Positions 1-12,651 of a stretch of DNA of 64,000 bases are shown piece after piece; position 1 is the first letter of the stretch; every line of letters starts with the position of its first letter. Under the pieces are notes generated by a model. It was given only the letters and a program-made list of their open reading frames with translations. It did no database searches and was not told where the DNA came from. The position numbers and the translations under genes are program-made. Origin of the DNA: Raphanus sativus (Eukaryota > Streptophyta > Magnoliopsida > Brassicales > Brassicaceae); contig NC_079517.1 of the NCBI RefSeq assembly GCF_000801105.2, forward strand, positions 620,001 through 684,000, read 5' to 3'.

Positions 1-1644
1 AGGATCATAAGGATCTGCATACCCTTGGTAGTTCATATACGGTTGTTGTGGTGGTGGTGGTGCTTCTTGTCCATACCCTTGTTGTTGACCGTAACGTTGA
101 TTCGTATAGTATTCGTGTACGTATCCTTGGTTTGTATAAGGTTCTTGTACGTATGCTTGAGATGATGATTGGCCTTGCATCATGTAGTGTTGACCGTACA
201 CTTGTCCTGGTGGGTAGTAGTAATACATTGGCTGAGGTGGATAACCATAACCGCTATACTCCGATTTCTTCACATCCACCGTAGCGCCACCGTCCCCTCC
301 TCCGGCTGGGGCAGCTTCTTTCTTCTTTTCACCACCACCGTCTTTCACTCCGACATCTTTAGTCTCTTTCTTTTCACCTGCAACACCTTTGTCCTTCTTC
401 TCGCCACTAGCTGGAGCCGCCGCAGCAGCCTCCACGGGGGATCCCTCCTCTTTTTTGGCGGGAACAACTTCGACCTTGCGTTTAAGCTTCTCGTTGAGGT
501 AAGGGGTGAGTTGTTTGACGTCAATGATCCCCTTCACTATCACAAAGTCTTTGGCGCTATCAATGGCAACTGAATGAACCCCTGAAAATAAACATCAAAC
601 ATTTAATTCGTAATTAATAGAACAATTAATAAAACCCATAAAAATTTAGGCTAACGACTTGTTAGCTAACCCATTTGATATTTTTTCCACAAAAAGAAGC
701 TACGTTATACATGTAGTGTTTCAACCTAATTATAAGGATATTTAATATCTTCCCTCTTCCGTCCGTCATCAATTGATTTTTCTAAAGATATTTCAAAAAT
801 ATGGATATCTGATTAAGGATAGGATCATAAACATACCATTAATTTTGTTGACAATTCTTTTGATTTTGTGTTCGCAACCTTGGCAATGTAGTTTCATCTT
901 CAGAACCACCGTACTACTCTGCATCACATATCAAATATAACTACATCAGAAACAATGCTCAAATCTTTGTTTAATAATTTTTAATTATAATTAAAAAAAA
1001 TAAACTTATCATCAAATCGATAAGGATATTTAAAGTGCACACACGTTGCCTAAACTTTAAAATATTACCTCTTCTGGTGGAGAAGGAGTTTTCTGCTCTG
1101 CTTCATCTTTTTTCTTCTCATCATCCGCCGCCTTCTTTTCACCGCCTGAAGGAGGAGAAGGAGGAGGAGGAGGAGGAGGAGCCTCTTTCTTCGGCGCCAC
1201 TGCAGAGACAATCTCAACCGTTCTCTTAATTCTGTCGGCGACTTTATCCCGAACTGCCGTTGGATCTACGTATCCGATCACCGTCAACTTATCTGCCTTA
1301 TAATCAATCTTCACATCTTCCACGCCTGAGAGAATAGGGTTTCATTAAACTCGAATCCTTGCGAGACGATCAAATTGGAGAGAGTAGTATAATGAAGATG
1401 ATAGTACCTTTGTGATGTTTCAAAAGTCGTTTGATTTTCTTCCCGCAGCCTTGGCAATGCAAATCAAGCTTCATCACCACCACGGTGGCTCCACCACCAC
1501 CATTCTTCTCTCCTTCAGGTATCGTCGCCACCGTTTCTTCCTTATTCTGCAAAAATTCCACAAATTGAAACCCATCGTTAAGCAAACAGAGTCACAGAGA
1601 GAGAGAGAGAGATCGAAGAAGAAGAGTTAACTGACCTCTACCAT
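1..1644 (-). CDS. Heavy-metal-associated isoprenylated plant protein (HIPP), C-terminus cut by window edge
   Basis: A metal-binding protein of the HIPP family, thought to bind or chaperone heavy metals at membranes or in the nucleus. Exons read on the minus strand: 1644-1636, 1546-1408, 1325-1069, 918-837 and 581-1, all with GT-AG borders, giving 354 residues so far. Two HMA domains are visible, each with a metal-binding CQGC motif (about residues 34-37 and 145-148). They are joined by a Pro/Lys/Glu-rich linker. After the second HMA comes a charged Lys/Glu region and then a Tyr/Gln/Pro-rich tail with repeated YGQ-like units. The CaaX prenylation box expected at the end lies outside the window. 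The start is the ATG at 1644, followed by only two more codons before intron 1. It matches the Arabidopsis At5g03380 position, divergent from the DP gene. Confidence 0.9.
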
Positions 1645-1747
1645 CGGCGTTATTAAGGATTTTTGATCTTTCCTTTTTTGGGTGAAGAGTTTCGAATACG
1701 CTCTGGAAGAAGAGAACGAAGATTAAAGGGGAAAGAAGAAGAGGCCT

Positions 1748-1760
1748 ATTATATATAGAG
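1748..1760 (-). promoter_or_regulatory. TATA box of the HIPP gene
   Basis: The minus strand reads CTATATATAATAG about 105 bases upstream of the HIPP ATG. The position suits a TATA box with a short leader. No transcript evidence is available here. Confidence 0.5.
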
Positions 1761-1898
1761 ACCCGACGTGTATGATTAATGATGATGACGTGCATTTATC
1801 GATGATGACGTGTATCAACTATTCATCACATACATATACACGAGGTCAGGGTTCATAGGCCGCCAGATATTATTTTTGTTTTCTTTCATTCCTCGTAT

Positions 1899-1920
1899 TG
1901 GGCTCATCATTAATTGGGCC
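1899..1920. promoter_or_regulatory. Pair of site II (TGGGCY) motifs between divergent genes
   Basis: TGGGCT at 1899-1904 and TGGGCC at 1915-1920 lie in the shared promoter between the HIPP and DP genes. Site II motifs are known TCP-factor sites common in promoters of proliferation-linked plant genes, which would fit an E2F partner. The role here is inferred. Confidence 0.4.
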
Positions 1921-2330
1921 TTTTTTATTGTGCCTTTCGTGAACCTTAAGCTTCCTTCCTTCTCACACGATCTTTTTAAAAAAATAAATCGGTTCAGGAT
2001 TTTTTATTATATTAAAAAAAAAAGAAAGTTAATTGCCCCCTTTTACCTATGAGAGTCAGTGTGGTCCGGACATCTTCTTCTTCTCAGCATTAGACACGAC
2101 GGACATTCTTGTTTCCGACTAAGAATCTCGAGGTGCTTTTTCGTCCGATTGCAATCTAGCCTCCATTCCATCTAATGTGCAAGAACCAAAGTCGATTTAA
2201 AGAGGTCAGTAATCTATCTTTCGCTTTCCCTCAAAATCGTAACAAATTATAACGAAATTTTAGGGATTTAGTTGTAAATTTGTTACAGTATTAGCGGTTA
2301 GTGCGGTAGTTAGTTAGGCGAATAAGAAGA

Positions 2331-4510
2331 ATGACAACAACAACAACAAGTGGGTCTAATTCCAATCACAACAACCGCCACGAGGAAGGTTCTGTAACCA
2401 ACAACAAGAATAACAATAACAACCCTAGTACGAGGTCTTGGGGAACGGTGGTTTCAGCTCAATCGGTATCCACTAGCGGCGGCAGTATGGGCTCTCCCTC
2501 TAGCCGGAGCGAGCAGGCCACCACAACCACCTTGGCTACTACTACAACATCTGCTACCGACAGTGCCTTTCTACAGCTCAATAATTTGGATATTCAGGGT
2601 GACGATGCTGCTTCTCAAGGACCTTCTGGGTATGTTTACTTTCACCTCCCTCCTCAATTCCTGGATTTGATAAAGGTCTCTTCTTTTCTTTTTAGCGATT
2701 TAGGGTTTCGTTCTGTAGCTATGGCTGCTTTAATGATCTTAGCCTTGTCAATGTCTTTTTTTTTTATTGGCATAGACTTGAGATGTGTAACTACTATGGT
2801 ATGCATGGTGTGTGGATCATACTTTTTACATAGGAACCTGTTTAGGTTACTGTCTCCAGTGAAAGTTGTTAAAAATATCTTTTGTATCAGCAGTGGTAAG
2901 AAGAAGAAGAGTAGACAGCGTGCTACTGGTCCAGATAAAACTGGAAGGGGCCTACGTCAATTTAGCATGAAAGGTTCATCTAATTGATTTTTCCATAAAG
3001 TTTATAGCTATGAGTTATGGATGATGCCTCTTTAATTTTATTTGTTAAATTGAACTGATGTTGTTTCTCCTCGGCTTCCTCTCAGTTTGTGAAAAGGTGG
3101 AAAGCAAAGGAAGGACTACTTACAACGAGGTACTACGCCTTGTTTTTCCTCACTAGTAGTGTTTACGTTATTTCTCATGGAAGAACTGTTTTTACGATCA
3201 GATAGTGTAAATTTCAATTTCTCTCGTGACAAGTATTGCAAACGTGTAGCTCTCTCTGTAAAATACGGTATCTGACAGGTGAAAGTACTTTTCAGGTTGC
3301 GGACGAGCTTGTTGCTGAATTTGCACTCCCAAATAACGATGGTACACCCCCTGATCAGGTATATGCGATTTCTTCAATAGTTACTTGAGAACTTGTAAAT
3401 CTGTTCATATATGAGGCTCCTTCTTTGAACTATGATAGAATAACATTATATCCGAATTCATTTTAAACAGCAACAATATGATGAGAAGAACATAAGAAGA
3501 AGAGTATACGATGCTCTAAACGTCCTCATGGCTATGGATATAATATCCAAAGATAAAAAAGAGATTCAGTGGAGAGGTCTTCCTCGGACAAGCTTAAGCG
3601 ACATTGAAGAATTAAAGGTTTTCAAAGCTTGCTTTATTTTCCCAAAGCTCTCGTTTACAAAACTGTTGCTGAAGTTGAGTTTGATTTATGCATGCAAGGC
3701 TGAAAGACTCTCAGTTAGGAACAGAATTGAAAAGAAAATTGCCTACGCGCAAGAGCTGGAAGAACAAGTAAAGGACACCACTGCTTTTCATCTTACCGTT
3801 TCCTCTTACTTAACCATAATACGATTCTTACATGCTTCCTCTTTCTTCTTCATCTTCTGTGTGTGTGAAAAGTATGTAGGCCTTCAGAATCTGATACGGA
3901 GAAACGAACACTTATATAGCTCTGGAAACCCTCCTAGTGGCGGTGTTGCTCTTCCCTTTATCCTCGTCCAGGTAAACTTTCACCAAAAGCAAACCAACAT
4001 CATCGTTCCTTACTTGGTTCGGTCATTGTCTGATCATTGCTGTTGTTATACTGCACCAGACACGTCCTCATGCGACCGTAGAAGTGGAAATATCAGAAGA
4101 TATGCAGCTCGTGCATTTCGATTTCAACAGGTTAAAGAAACTAAAACACGACATTTGATCTCTTTTTCAACCATTTACGTGACACATCTCTTCTTGCTAT
4201 GTGCAGCACTCCATTCGAGCTCCACGACGACAACTTTGTCCTCAAGACGATGAAGTTTTGCGAGCAGCCGCCATTTAACAACGGGACTCACAATAACAGC
4301 CAACAACAAACTTCTCACAGTTTCTTACTTGAAAACAATAACGAAGGCACTGGTACCGATCCAGCGCCGCCTCAGCCTGCGGATGCGTCTCATCCTCAGC
4401 TACCACAACATCAGCTGCATTCTCAGCCACACGTCACTCCTACGCATGTGACTAACAACGACGTTGCTCAGGCGACATCACCGCCTGTCTCGGTGAAGCC
4501 GGAGAACTAA
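2331..4510 (+). CDS. DPB: DP-type transcription factor, E2F dimerization partner B
   Basis: DP proteins pair with E2F factors to bind cell-cycle promoters in the nucleus. Nine exons: 2331-2629, 2891-2973, 3086-3129, 3296-3358, 3471-3617, 3699-3767, 3873-3971, 4060-4130 and 4207-4510. Phases agree throughout and give 392 residues. The N-terminus is a low-complexity Thr/Asn/Ser tail. The winged-helix DNA-binding domain runs from about residue 108 ([10 protein letters not shown]) to about 200, including the DNA-contact motif [15 protein letters not shown]1-like coiled coil and dimerization region with EELEEQ-type heptads follows, then a Gln/His/Pro-rich C-terminus ending KPEN. Length and ending match Arabidopsis DPB (At5g03415). 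Several introns stay open in frame, so unspliced ORFs in this region are misleading. Confidence 0.95.
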
Positions 4511-4916
4511 AACACAGTCATTGTACAATATCTGTAAAAGTAGTTAAAAAAAACTACCTGTTTTTTTTTTTTACTAAATGCTTAGCGGTAAATTTGTGCT
4601 GATGGTGTACCGGTTTGGTAATACCAAAATCTATGATTACTTTCTATACCAGTTAGGTTTTGCGAAATTGGATTAATCGATGCTTGGTTTTGTTCAATCG
4701 GAAACCGGTGATTGAATTAATCCTATCCGTTTTTTTTTTTAAACCGAAACCCAGTTTACATATGACATTAGCCGTGACAATCTCCGGTTTGATGGTGGAA
4801 CCGAAGTCCGGTTCGGTTAAACTGTTACATGTGATCATTAGAGAAATAAATGTTACTTATTACGATTCCCTTTGTCAGTGATAGATGCTGCTTGGCAACT
4901 TCGTAGTCCGACAGCC
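4511..4916. other. Spacer between DP and PTST3-like genes
   Basis: This holds the 3' UTR of the DP gene and the promoter and leader of the next gene. Poly-T runs and AT-rich sequence are present. I see no other gene. Confidence 0.6.
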
Positions 4917-7847
4917 ATGGCGACTTTGTCTTTCTTCTCTTCTTTGGCTTCCTTACACAATCGGAATCCAATGTTCTACCATCAGCAGCCGCAACTTCCT
5001 TTTGTTCCCCACTTGAATAACTTGAAGAAGAAGAAGAAGAAGAACGCTTTCATATGTTTCGCTTGTTCCACCAAACAAACCAGGTTCGAAATCTGAATAC
5101 TGTGTCTCAATTTCGGTTACTGTTTTGTAGTCAGTGTTGGTTAATCATTTCTCACTGAATCCGATTGGGTTATGCAGAGTTCGTAAGAGAGTGAAGAGCA
5201 ACGAGGAGCTACGTAATGAGATTCTGGAGTTCGTTGCTTTGGCTGGGCTTCCTCCAGGTCACGTCCCCTCCATGAAGGAACTCTCTGCTCATCAAAGGTT
5301 CCAACTTTCCTTGATTTCCAGATTTAAAATTTGAAAATTGTATAAAGTTGGAAACTTTTGCTAGAAAATTCTTCTGATTGAGTGTGCCTAACAATTTAAA
5401 TTATGTAGAGTTGATCTTGCCAACGTTGTAAGACGAAGAGGATATAAGTTCATCAGGGAGCTTCTTTCCAACTCTGAGACTGAAGACTGTACTGAGCTTA
5501 CAAGTCCAAGTGGCATCTCTTTAGAAGACTCGTTAACAGGTCCTACGCAAAACTAAGTAGTGAGCACACAAAAGAAAAATGTTATTATGTGTGATAAGTC
5601 TCCTCTTTTTTGATATATACTTATTTTTCTGGTGTAGAAGAAGGTCAGGACGAAGAAGCACTTGACGGAAGCTTGCCTACTGAAGAACGACCTTCAAGCA
5701 CCGACATATACTCTAATGCAACAGATGCTAGTGTCTCTCTTGATCGTATAACAAATAGTTTTCCAGAGGAAGTTGATGAAGCGTACTCAAGTCCCGAGGA
5801 TGATGAATGTGTAAGTGTCAGTAATGATGAATCTTCATTGGCTGCACTTTCGAGTATGGAAAGCTCCATTCCAGACTTGGATGACAGTAACCACTCAGCA
5901 GATATCACAGAAAGTAAATCAAAGATTGAGAGCGTGGAGCTCAGTAATGTAGCTGACACTGAATCCTCCTCATCTTCAGTATCCGATTTAGATTATACTT
6001 CAAGCTCTTCAGAGAGAGAAGCTGACAATGTTTTGGTGACAGAGGAGGATGAGGAGGTCAACGATGTGGAAGATGATTCCTCTCTTCTTAGCTATGATCA
6101 TTACACCAGTCAAGATCTCAATCACACCACCAAAAACGTTGTTGAAAGTGTTGCTACTGAATCCTTGTCTGGTGAGAACACCATGGCAAATGCAGAGAAT
6201 TTTCAGAATCAGCAGATTGATCATATGGCTGAAAAGCGTTCTGACGATATTTTAGTTGAGCCTGATGATAAAGATTGGATGTTAGGACTTCCTTCTTCAA
6301 CTTCAAGCATAGAAGAAAAAACAACCAGATTTATCCAGAACGGATACTTGGATACAGTTGATGATGGTATGTTCGATCTCCTAAGCCTTATATACTTCAA
6401 AAGAATTGTCTTAAAAGCATATAAATATATATATGTTGTCATGTATCTTCATTATTAGTACATGGTTTTGTAGCAAAATCTTTTAACCCCGTGGTGAAAA
6501 AAAAGAGTTAATTGATAGTTGGAACCGGTTTCAGATGATGAAAATGACAGACTGAATGAAGAAACAAACAAAGGTGGTGAGTACAGTCAGAGAAGTGTGA
6601 GTATGGCGCCAAATGGAAGCGCCCTAGCATATGAGGAGGTTACCCATGCGACACAAGTTAATAACTCTAAAAGGTGAGTTCTATACATGAAAAATCAAAT
6701 CTGTTTGCTCTTGATCATTGTTTGCATTGTATTATATGTGATGATCCTGGATATTTCTTTCACAGGAATAGTGATCAAAGACATGGGAATGCTGAACTGG
6801 ACAAGGATTCACATGATGAGGTGTTGACACATCACTCAACTTATTAAATGAGCCTATTTTTATTTTTTTCGTATCCATGCTCATTAAAACCTTGTTCTGA
6901 AATGTACAGGACATGAAACGGGAAAATCAGGTTGAAATTACTCGGCTGAGGTTCATGCTGGTACATTTGGTTGCTTTCTCTCAATATGTGGACCCTCATA
7001 TAGTGAATTTTTTGCAAACTAAACTTTGCTAGTAATGTATTTTGCATGATTAGCGTCAAAAAGAGCTGGAGCTGTCAAGGTTAAAAGAGCAGATTGAAAA
7101 GGAAAAGGTAAGCAATATGTATTCTTATTACTTGGATGGTACTACTCTTCTTGATGTTTCTATAGTCTCTTATTCTTGCAAAAGGTGATGTACTTTGGTT
7201 TATGTTCCTGATTCTTTAATTTCATGGGGGTTCAGCTGTCTCTATCGGTTCTTCAAAGAAAAGCTGAAACAGAGATACAAAAGGCCCAAATGCTCGTCTC
7301 ACAGAAGGATGTTGAGTTGCAAGAAGCTGAGGAAAGTCTCTCAGGATTGCAAGAGGTATGAGTGTCATGAGTTTGGTGGGGGTACATGATATACTTAAAA
7401 TTATTAAATGAAAGTGAACTTGTTTTCTTCAGGTTGAGATTGAATATTGCGGGGATGGTAATGTTGTGGAGGTGACTGGCAGCTTCAATGGCTGGGAGCA
7501 CCGAGTGGGACTGGAGCTTGAAACATCCAAGTCAACCGGGTCAGTATTGATTGGTTCCTGTCTCTTTCTAACATTTTACCTCTAACGAGTGAAGCAACAT
7601 TTAGATTCCTTCCCTCAAACATTAATCTCCTGATGGTGAACACTGTGAGGGACTTTTTAACATTCAGGTGTGTCTGCTTCTATGGTGTGTTTACAGGAAA
7701 CAGAAATGCTGGTCAACATTACTGTGGTTGTATCCTGGTACATATGAGATTAAATTCATCGTGGACGGTCAATGGATAACTGACCCTCGAAGAGATTCAG
7801 TTACAAGAGGACACGTCACAAACAACATTCTCAAAGTAGACAGATGA
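4917..7847 (+). CDS. PTST3: CBM48 coiled-coil plastid protein, PROTEIN TARGETING TO STARCH 3-like
   Basis: PTST2/PTST3 proteins act in chloroplasts, binding maltooligosaccharides and starch synthase 4 to start starch granules. Eleven exons: 4917-5083, 5178-5297, 5409-5539, 5638-6366, 6535-6673, 6766-6820, 6910-6960, 7054-7107, 7236-7355, 7433-7539 and 7697-7847 (607 residues). The Ser-rich, basic N-terminus looks like a transit peptide. Exon 4 encodes a long acidic, Ser-rich, poorly ordered stretch. Exons 7-9 encode a heptad-rich coiled coil, about residues 445-520. Exons 10-11, about residues 523-607, form a CBM48 domain with the motif VTGSFNGW and a C-terminal FIVDGQW. The position corresponds to Arabidopsis At5g03420. 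A degraded copy of exons 10-11 plus the 3' flank occurs at 42056-42665. Confidence 0.9.
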
Positions 7848-8241
7848 TCCTATTGCTTTTACTGCTTTAGAGTTAAAGTCAACCAAGAGCCTCGCAGATG
7901 ATGGTTACCAGCTTAAACAGAGGAAGGAGCAGAGCATGTTATCAACTTCTTCGATGATCATTTTCATGTATAAGGTGTTTTGCTCTGTTCTTAGAGGTAG
8001 TAGAGTATGTAAAAAGTTACAATCTCAGGTAATTGATTAAATAAATATCAGAATCAAGTCTCGTAGCATATGCAACATAAACCATCATCTTTATTAAACC
8101 GTTCATGAATCTATAACAAGGAATAAAAAGCAAAACCCTTTTGGGCTACTTTCCTACAAATTCCGTAAATAATAAAAGTTGATAAGACATTCAGTTCAAA
8201 AGGTTCCCCCAACCCGGTTTACTTCATCTCAGCTTCTGTAT
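7848..8241. other. Convergent 3' ends of PTST3-like and FAD synthase-like genes
   Basis: This stretch contains only the facing 3' UTRs and polyadenylation regions of two convergent genes. The left part, up to about 8072, was copied together with exons 10-11 into the element near 42 kb. Confidence 0.6.
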
Positions 8242-11200
8242 CTATTTCATGTCTACGAATACACCTTCCTTGGACTTCTTGCGTAGAGCCTCTACGGCTG
8301 AGTCAATCCTTGCATTATCCTGTAACACAAAACAAAAGTAGGGAACTGTAAGCCTTGATAATGAGGAAAGAATTGAAACTAGATCTTGTGTGTTTGTACC
8401 TTTCCCTTCAAGCAGATGATGATAGGACCTTGTCTGGATTTCCGATAACACCCTGAGAAGAGGGATTGTGGTTAAGACAGAGAAGAGAAGATGCTTTGAA
8501 AGCTAAATAATACTTAATCAGACAGGTCAAAGATTTTATACCAAGGTATATGTCTGGGAACTCGAGACCAAGTTTGGACAGAGGTTCTGCAACTTCAACC
8601 TGCATTTCAAGAAAAAAAAAACAAATCCAAAGTCACTTACTCATCCAAAAAGAAACTAATAAAATTTTCTGCAAGTTGACTAAAAGATTCTTGCATGAAA
8701 AGCGAAGAAGTAGCAAAGGCAAAGGTGGAAAGGAAAGTAAAACGTACATCTGTCAAAGATGTCATCAAGCGCCTTGACGGATATAGCTCCATGAGTGATG
8801 TACTTCCACCCAATTTAGTCAACTCGGTCAGACATTCCCACTCCTTCTCGAGCTCCTCAGTGTTTGTAGCAGCAAGAACAATCACATTACGGCATTTGAT
8901 CTACAGAAATTGACCCGTGATCAGTGATCAAATTGGTATTGGAAGGAGGGTAGTGAAATTTTTTGAACACCTACCAATGGCACCGAAAGCTTTTCATGAT
9001 GCAGTAGTTCAGTGATTCCTTCTGGTAACTGTGCCATCTGAAAAAATACAAAAGCAACCAACTTGGTGAGCAACCATCTACGCAACAACGACAGTGTAAG
9101 GATCAACAATAGCAAAGCGTCTCTGATGCTATAAAATTTTAGCTATTTTGACTGATATATTATCTAAATCCATTAAAAAGGGTTATTCTCAAGACAGAAC
9201 TCACTTCATTCCTGTCACCTGTGCAATGCTCGCTGATAAGATGCCTAAGATATTCCTCAAACTCTTCATCAGGTGCCTGTAAAATCGACTTTAATTAGCT
9301 TCTTACTTTTACAACTGAGTGGTGATTACTTTCAATTATTGAAACTATGTTATGGCATTTATCAAAATGTCTTAAGCATGAGCCTGTGTAAGAAAATGAA
9401 AGATATACGTACCAGGCGAACCCCAAATGCCTTAGCAACACCAGCCAGAGTAACATCTGAATGCAAAGGACCAACTCCTCCATAAATAAATACCTACGAA
9501 GGCATCAAGCACAGGACGAAACCAGCCAGATGAATCTTTAATTTTATGCTCAATCTGTTTAACGGACTTACCATATCACAGATAGACCTTTGGCGGTCAA
9601 CTTCCTCGGATACAGAATCAACCTGATTAAAGATACACATTGAAGCGTTAGCAGAGACAAGAAAAAAAATACAGTTCTCTGGTTGATGCAACAAAGACAA
9701 TGAATAAATCACACTCACGTCATTCCGAAGAACAGAAGTTTGTTGCACCGACCAACCAACAGAAGTCAGCTTTTTACACAGAGACAGTCCTAACTGATCT
9801 TCAGCAGTGCCAGACCTGAGCTATGGAACATATAAATGGGTTGGAAGAAGTTCATTGCCCCTACTAGAGTAAAACAATCAAGCAGAGGGAAATAAATAAT
9901 AAGAATTAGTGACTTACAGAATCTCATCGCCAACGGCGATGACCGAGGCCAAAAGCACCTCATGTTTTTGCGAATCACTTCCTACGTCATTCTTGATTAA
10001 AGCATTTTTCTTGACTCTCCCTGCCCTCTCTAACCTCCCATCAGAAAGCAAATAAGCAGGTTTGAATTTCTCTTTGCTGCTGGTGTCGTTAACAGACAAC
10101 AACGCGTTGGGGACAGTATCATGAATACTCCCAATTGATGTATATCTGTATAGTGACACGCCATAAGAGGACGATTTGAGCAAAAAGAACATTTAAAAAT
10201 AAAAGCGAAGCTGCGGGGGAGAAGTTTTACCCCTGGTCATAAAGACTGCAATACTTGACCTTGCAAGTTAGGAGAAATGCCCAAACATCTCTGCATAGGC
10301 AACACTAAAAGTAATCAGAAACCAAAATTTCAAAAACCGTTTATGGGTGGTTAGACTATATCTTATCTTGGCTGTAACTGTTACAGTGACCAAAGGGATT
10401 ACTTACCTATAAGACCAATCCAAAATAGGATTAACCCTCATAAAGGGAGGCCATCCAGGGGAACTTGGAGAGAATTGCTCTTGACCAACCTGCAAATATA
10501 AAAAAAAAATCAACGAGAAGCAATCAATCACAAAGATCAAAAAATTCTCACAAGAAAAATGTTTGCATATGAATCTTGAGAAGCTAACCGCAGTAGGATC
10601 ACCAATACGGACGCCAAGAAAGATAGCTCTGATAGGGTTAGCATTCAACAATGCCTCCAAACCAGATTTGAAATCCTGGCGAATGATGTCAAGCTGGATA
10701 CCGTAACTGCCAATATATATATAGAATTAATAAGAAGCCAACCAGAGAAGGGAAAAGATCAATCATTGTGGAGCAGAGGAAGTTAAAATGGTTTACGTTT
10801 GAGCAGCATCATATGTAAAGGAATTGATTTCAGTGAAGGCAGAAGGGCTTTCAAAGTAAATGGTCCTGACTGGAAAAGTTGATAGACCTCCATTAGAAGA
10901 AGAAGCACTCAGCTCTTTCTTATGCAGAAAATATCCGGCTCTCAGAAGGTGCAGTAACACCTGATTAAAATCATCTATTATTACTGCTAGTCAGGAAAAT
11001 AGAAAAAGATGGAAAAAAGAGAGTTTTTTGGAACTTACAGTGGAATCTTTTCCTCCATTGAAACTAAAGGCCACCTCTTCAATACTGGGACAGTTTCAAC
11101 CTCTCACATAAGTTAGAATCTAAGTCAACATACTAAAATCATAATACTAAATCCATCATAAGAGAGAGCTTCTCTCAAACCATGATACTAAAACTATAAC

Positions 11201-11385
11201 ACGTTTTAAATGAGATCCACTCTTGACTTTTTATCTTTTAAGTAAAACATAAACCAAATCAATAGGAGGAGGAGGAGAACTGACGAGTAAAGAGAAAGAG
11301 CTCTTGTGATGACGAAGATGGCGTTATTGTACTTGGTCTTCAACCTCTTGTCCTCGCTTTCTCCGATCGCTTTGTCGATCTCCAT
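8242..11385 (-). CDS. FAD synthase-like protein: PAPS-reductase-type domain plus MoaB/CinA-type domain
   Basis: Homologue of Arabidopsis At5g03430, predicted to adenylate FMN to FAD. Sixteen minus-strand exons: 11385-11285, 11084-11039, 10960-10797, 10706-10589, 10489-10407, 10290-10231, 10145-9918, 9815-9719, 9622-9572, 9493-9413, 9276-9205, 9037-8975, 8900-8748, 8599-8542, 8452-8400 and 8319-8242 (501 residues). The first half is a PAPS-reductase/FAD-synthase fold with the nucleotide loop [10 protein letters not shown] (residues 40-49) and the catalytic-type motif DWSYRDVW (167-174). The second half, from about residue 254 (VIAVGDEIL) to the end, is a molybdopterin-binding-like domain, probably a FAD-hydrolase-type module. 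Human FLAD1 carries the same two domains in the opposite order. No plastid signal is evident. Confidence 0.9.
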
Positions 11386-12651
11386 CTCTCTCTCCTGTGC
11401 ACCAAAATGATCAAAATCTACAGAAAAAAAAGTCAAATGCTTTAAAAAATTCGAATCTGATTGAGAGTATCCATATATATATAAACAGATTTGCTCACCT
11501 TATTCCCAACGACTTGAATATCGCGTTGGGATTTGGGAAGTATTATGAGATTGCTGTTGGAGATAGACAAGGAAGAGAAAGAAAACAGAAATGGAAAGAT
11601 ATTACTTTCTTCTTCCTCTCGAGTATGAAAAAATTGAAACTTTATAGAGATATTATTTTATTCTTCCAAAGCTCAAATCTTTTATTGCCACACCCGATTT
11701 ATCTTTTAAAACCCCCCCACCCAAATTCTCTGGGAAAAAATTCAATAATATTAAAACAAAACAAAAAAAGAAGTTAAAATTGAATATTGACAATACATGA
11801 CTAATAAACAGGGAAAGACAAAAAAAGCTTTGCTCATTCTAGTTTTTGTTTCCTGCTGCATGCAGAAAGATTTATTCAGTATTTACTGTTTACTGAGTTA
11901 TTCACGGTAACTCAGTAACTACAAACTTACAAACCAATATATAAGGCATTTATTACTGATCCAAATTCAACTCCTTTTCTTAAATAGATAATGAACCTGG
12001 ATAAAAAAGATAGGATGATGAATTTGATCTGAATCTGAATTATGTTCATATACATTGAACCTAATTAAACCAAACGCTTTGATCAAATACAATTATTAGT
12101 TTAACTGACTCCATGTGCAGTCTTTTCTGTTGACATTATTATTATACGTACACAAACGTCATTCAAATTCTTCTTCCAAAGAATAGTTTGGTCAAGAACT
12201 TACTGAAATATACTTTGCTCTTAAATAATAATTTTATTTAGATCAATAACAAGTTTCGTTCTCATAGGGGGTTATAACGCAGACTATTTAGCCTTGAAGA
12301 AAAGTCAGGGTCAATGATTTTGTTGTTATGACGACTTTTCTTTGGGGAAATCTCAGAGAGTGCGTTTAACAACTACCAATCGCAGTCAATCTTATCAGGA
12401 TCATACACGTTTGTGTGTTTAGATTAAATGAAGTTTCCTCTTCTTTTTAGTTTTCAATAGCACTTAAAATCATGTTGTAAAGAACAATAACAACATTTCA
12501 TAGAAATGGTGTAACTAAACCGTTAGATTATACAAAAAGTAAACATCATTCCATCAAAGCATGTGGAATATGTAAATGGATTAGTAGAGACAGCAACTAA
12601 ACACTGTATCAAGGCAGCAAAGAATACCGAGAATCCTCCCCCTTGAGTTAC
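11386..12651. other. AT-rich spacer
   Basis: The right-hand part holds the 3' UTR of the DUF4050-type gene and the left-hand part the promoter of the FAD synthase-like gene. ORFs here are low-complexity Lys/Asn/Ile-rich and have no homologue I recognise. I see no repeat worth naming. Confidence 0.5.

Noticed and set aside
2331..2987. Long ORF read as one protein with a hydrophobic C-terminal half
   Set aside because: It reads through intron 1 of the DP gene. Splice sites at 2630 and 2890 and homology show the hydrophobic part is intronic.
3528..4253. 241-residue ORF
   Set aside because: Mixture of real DP exons and intron read-through; the correct exons are given in the DPB entry.
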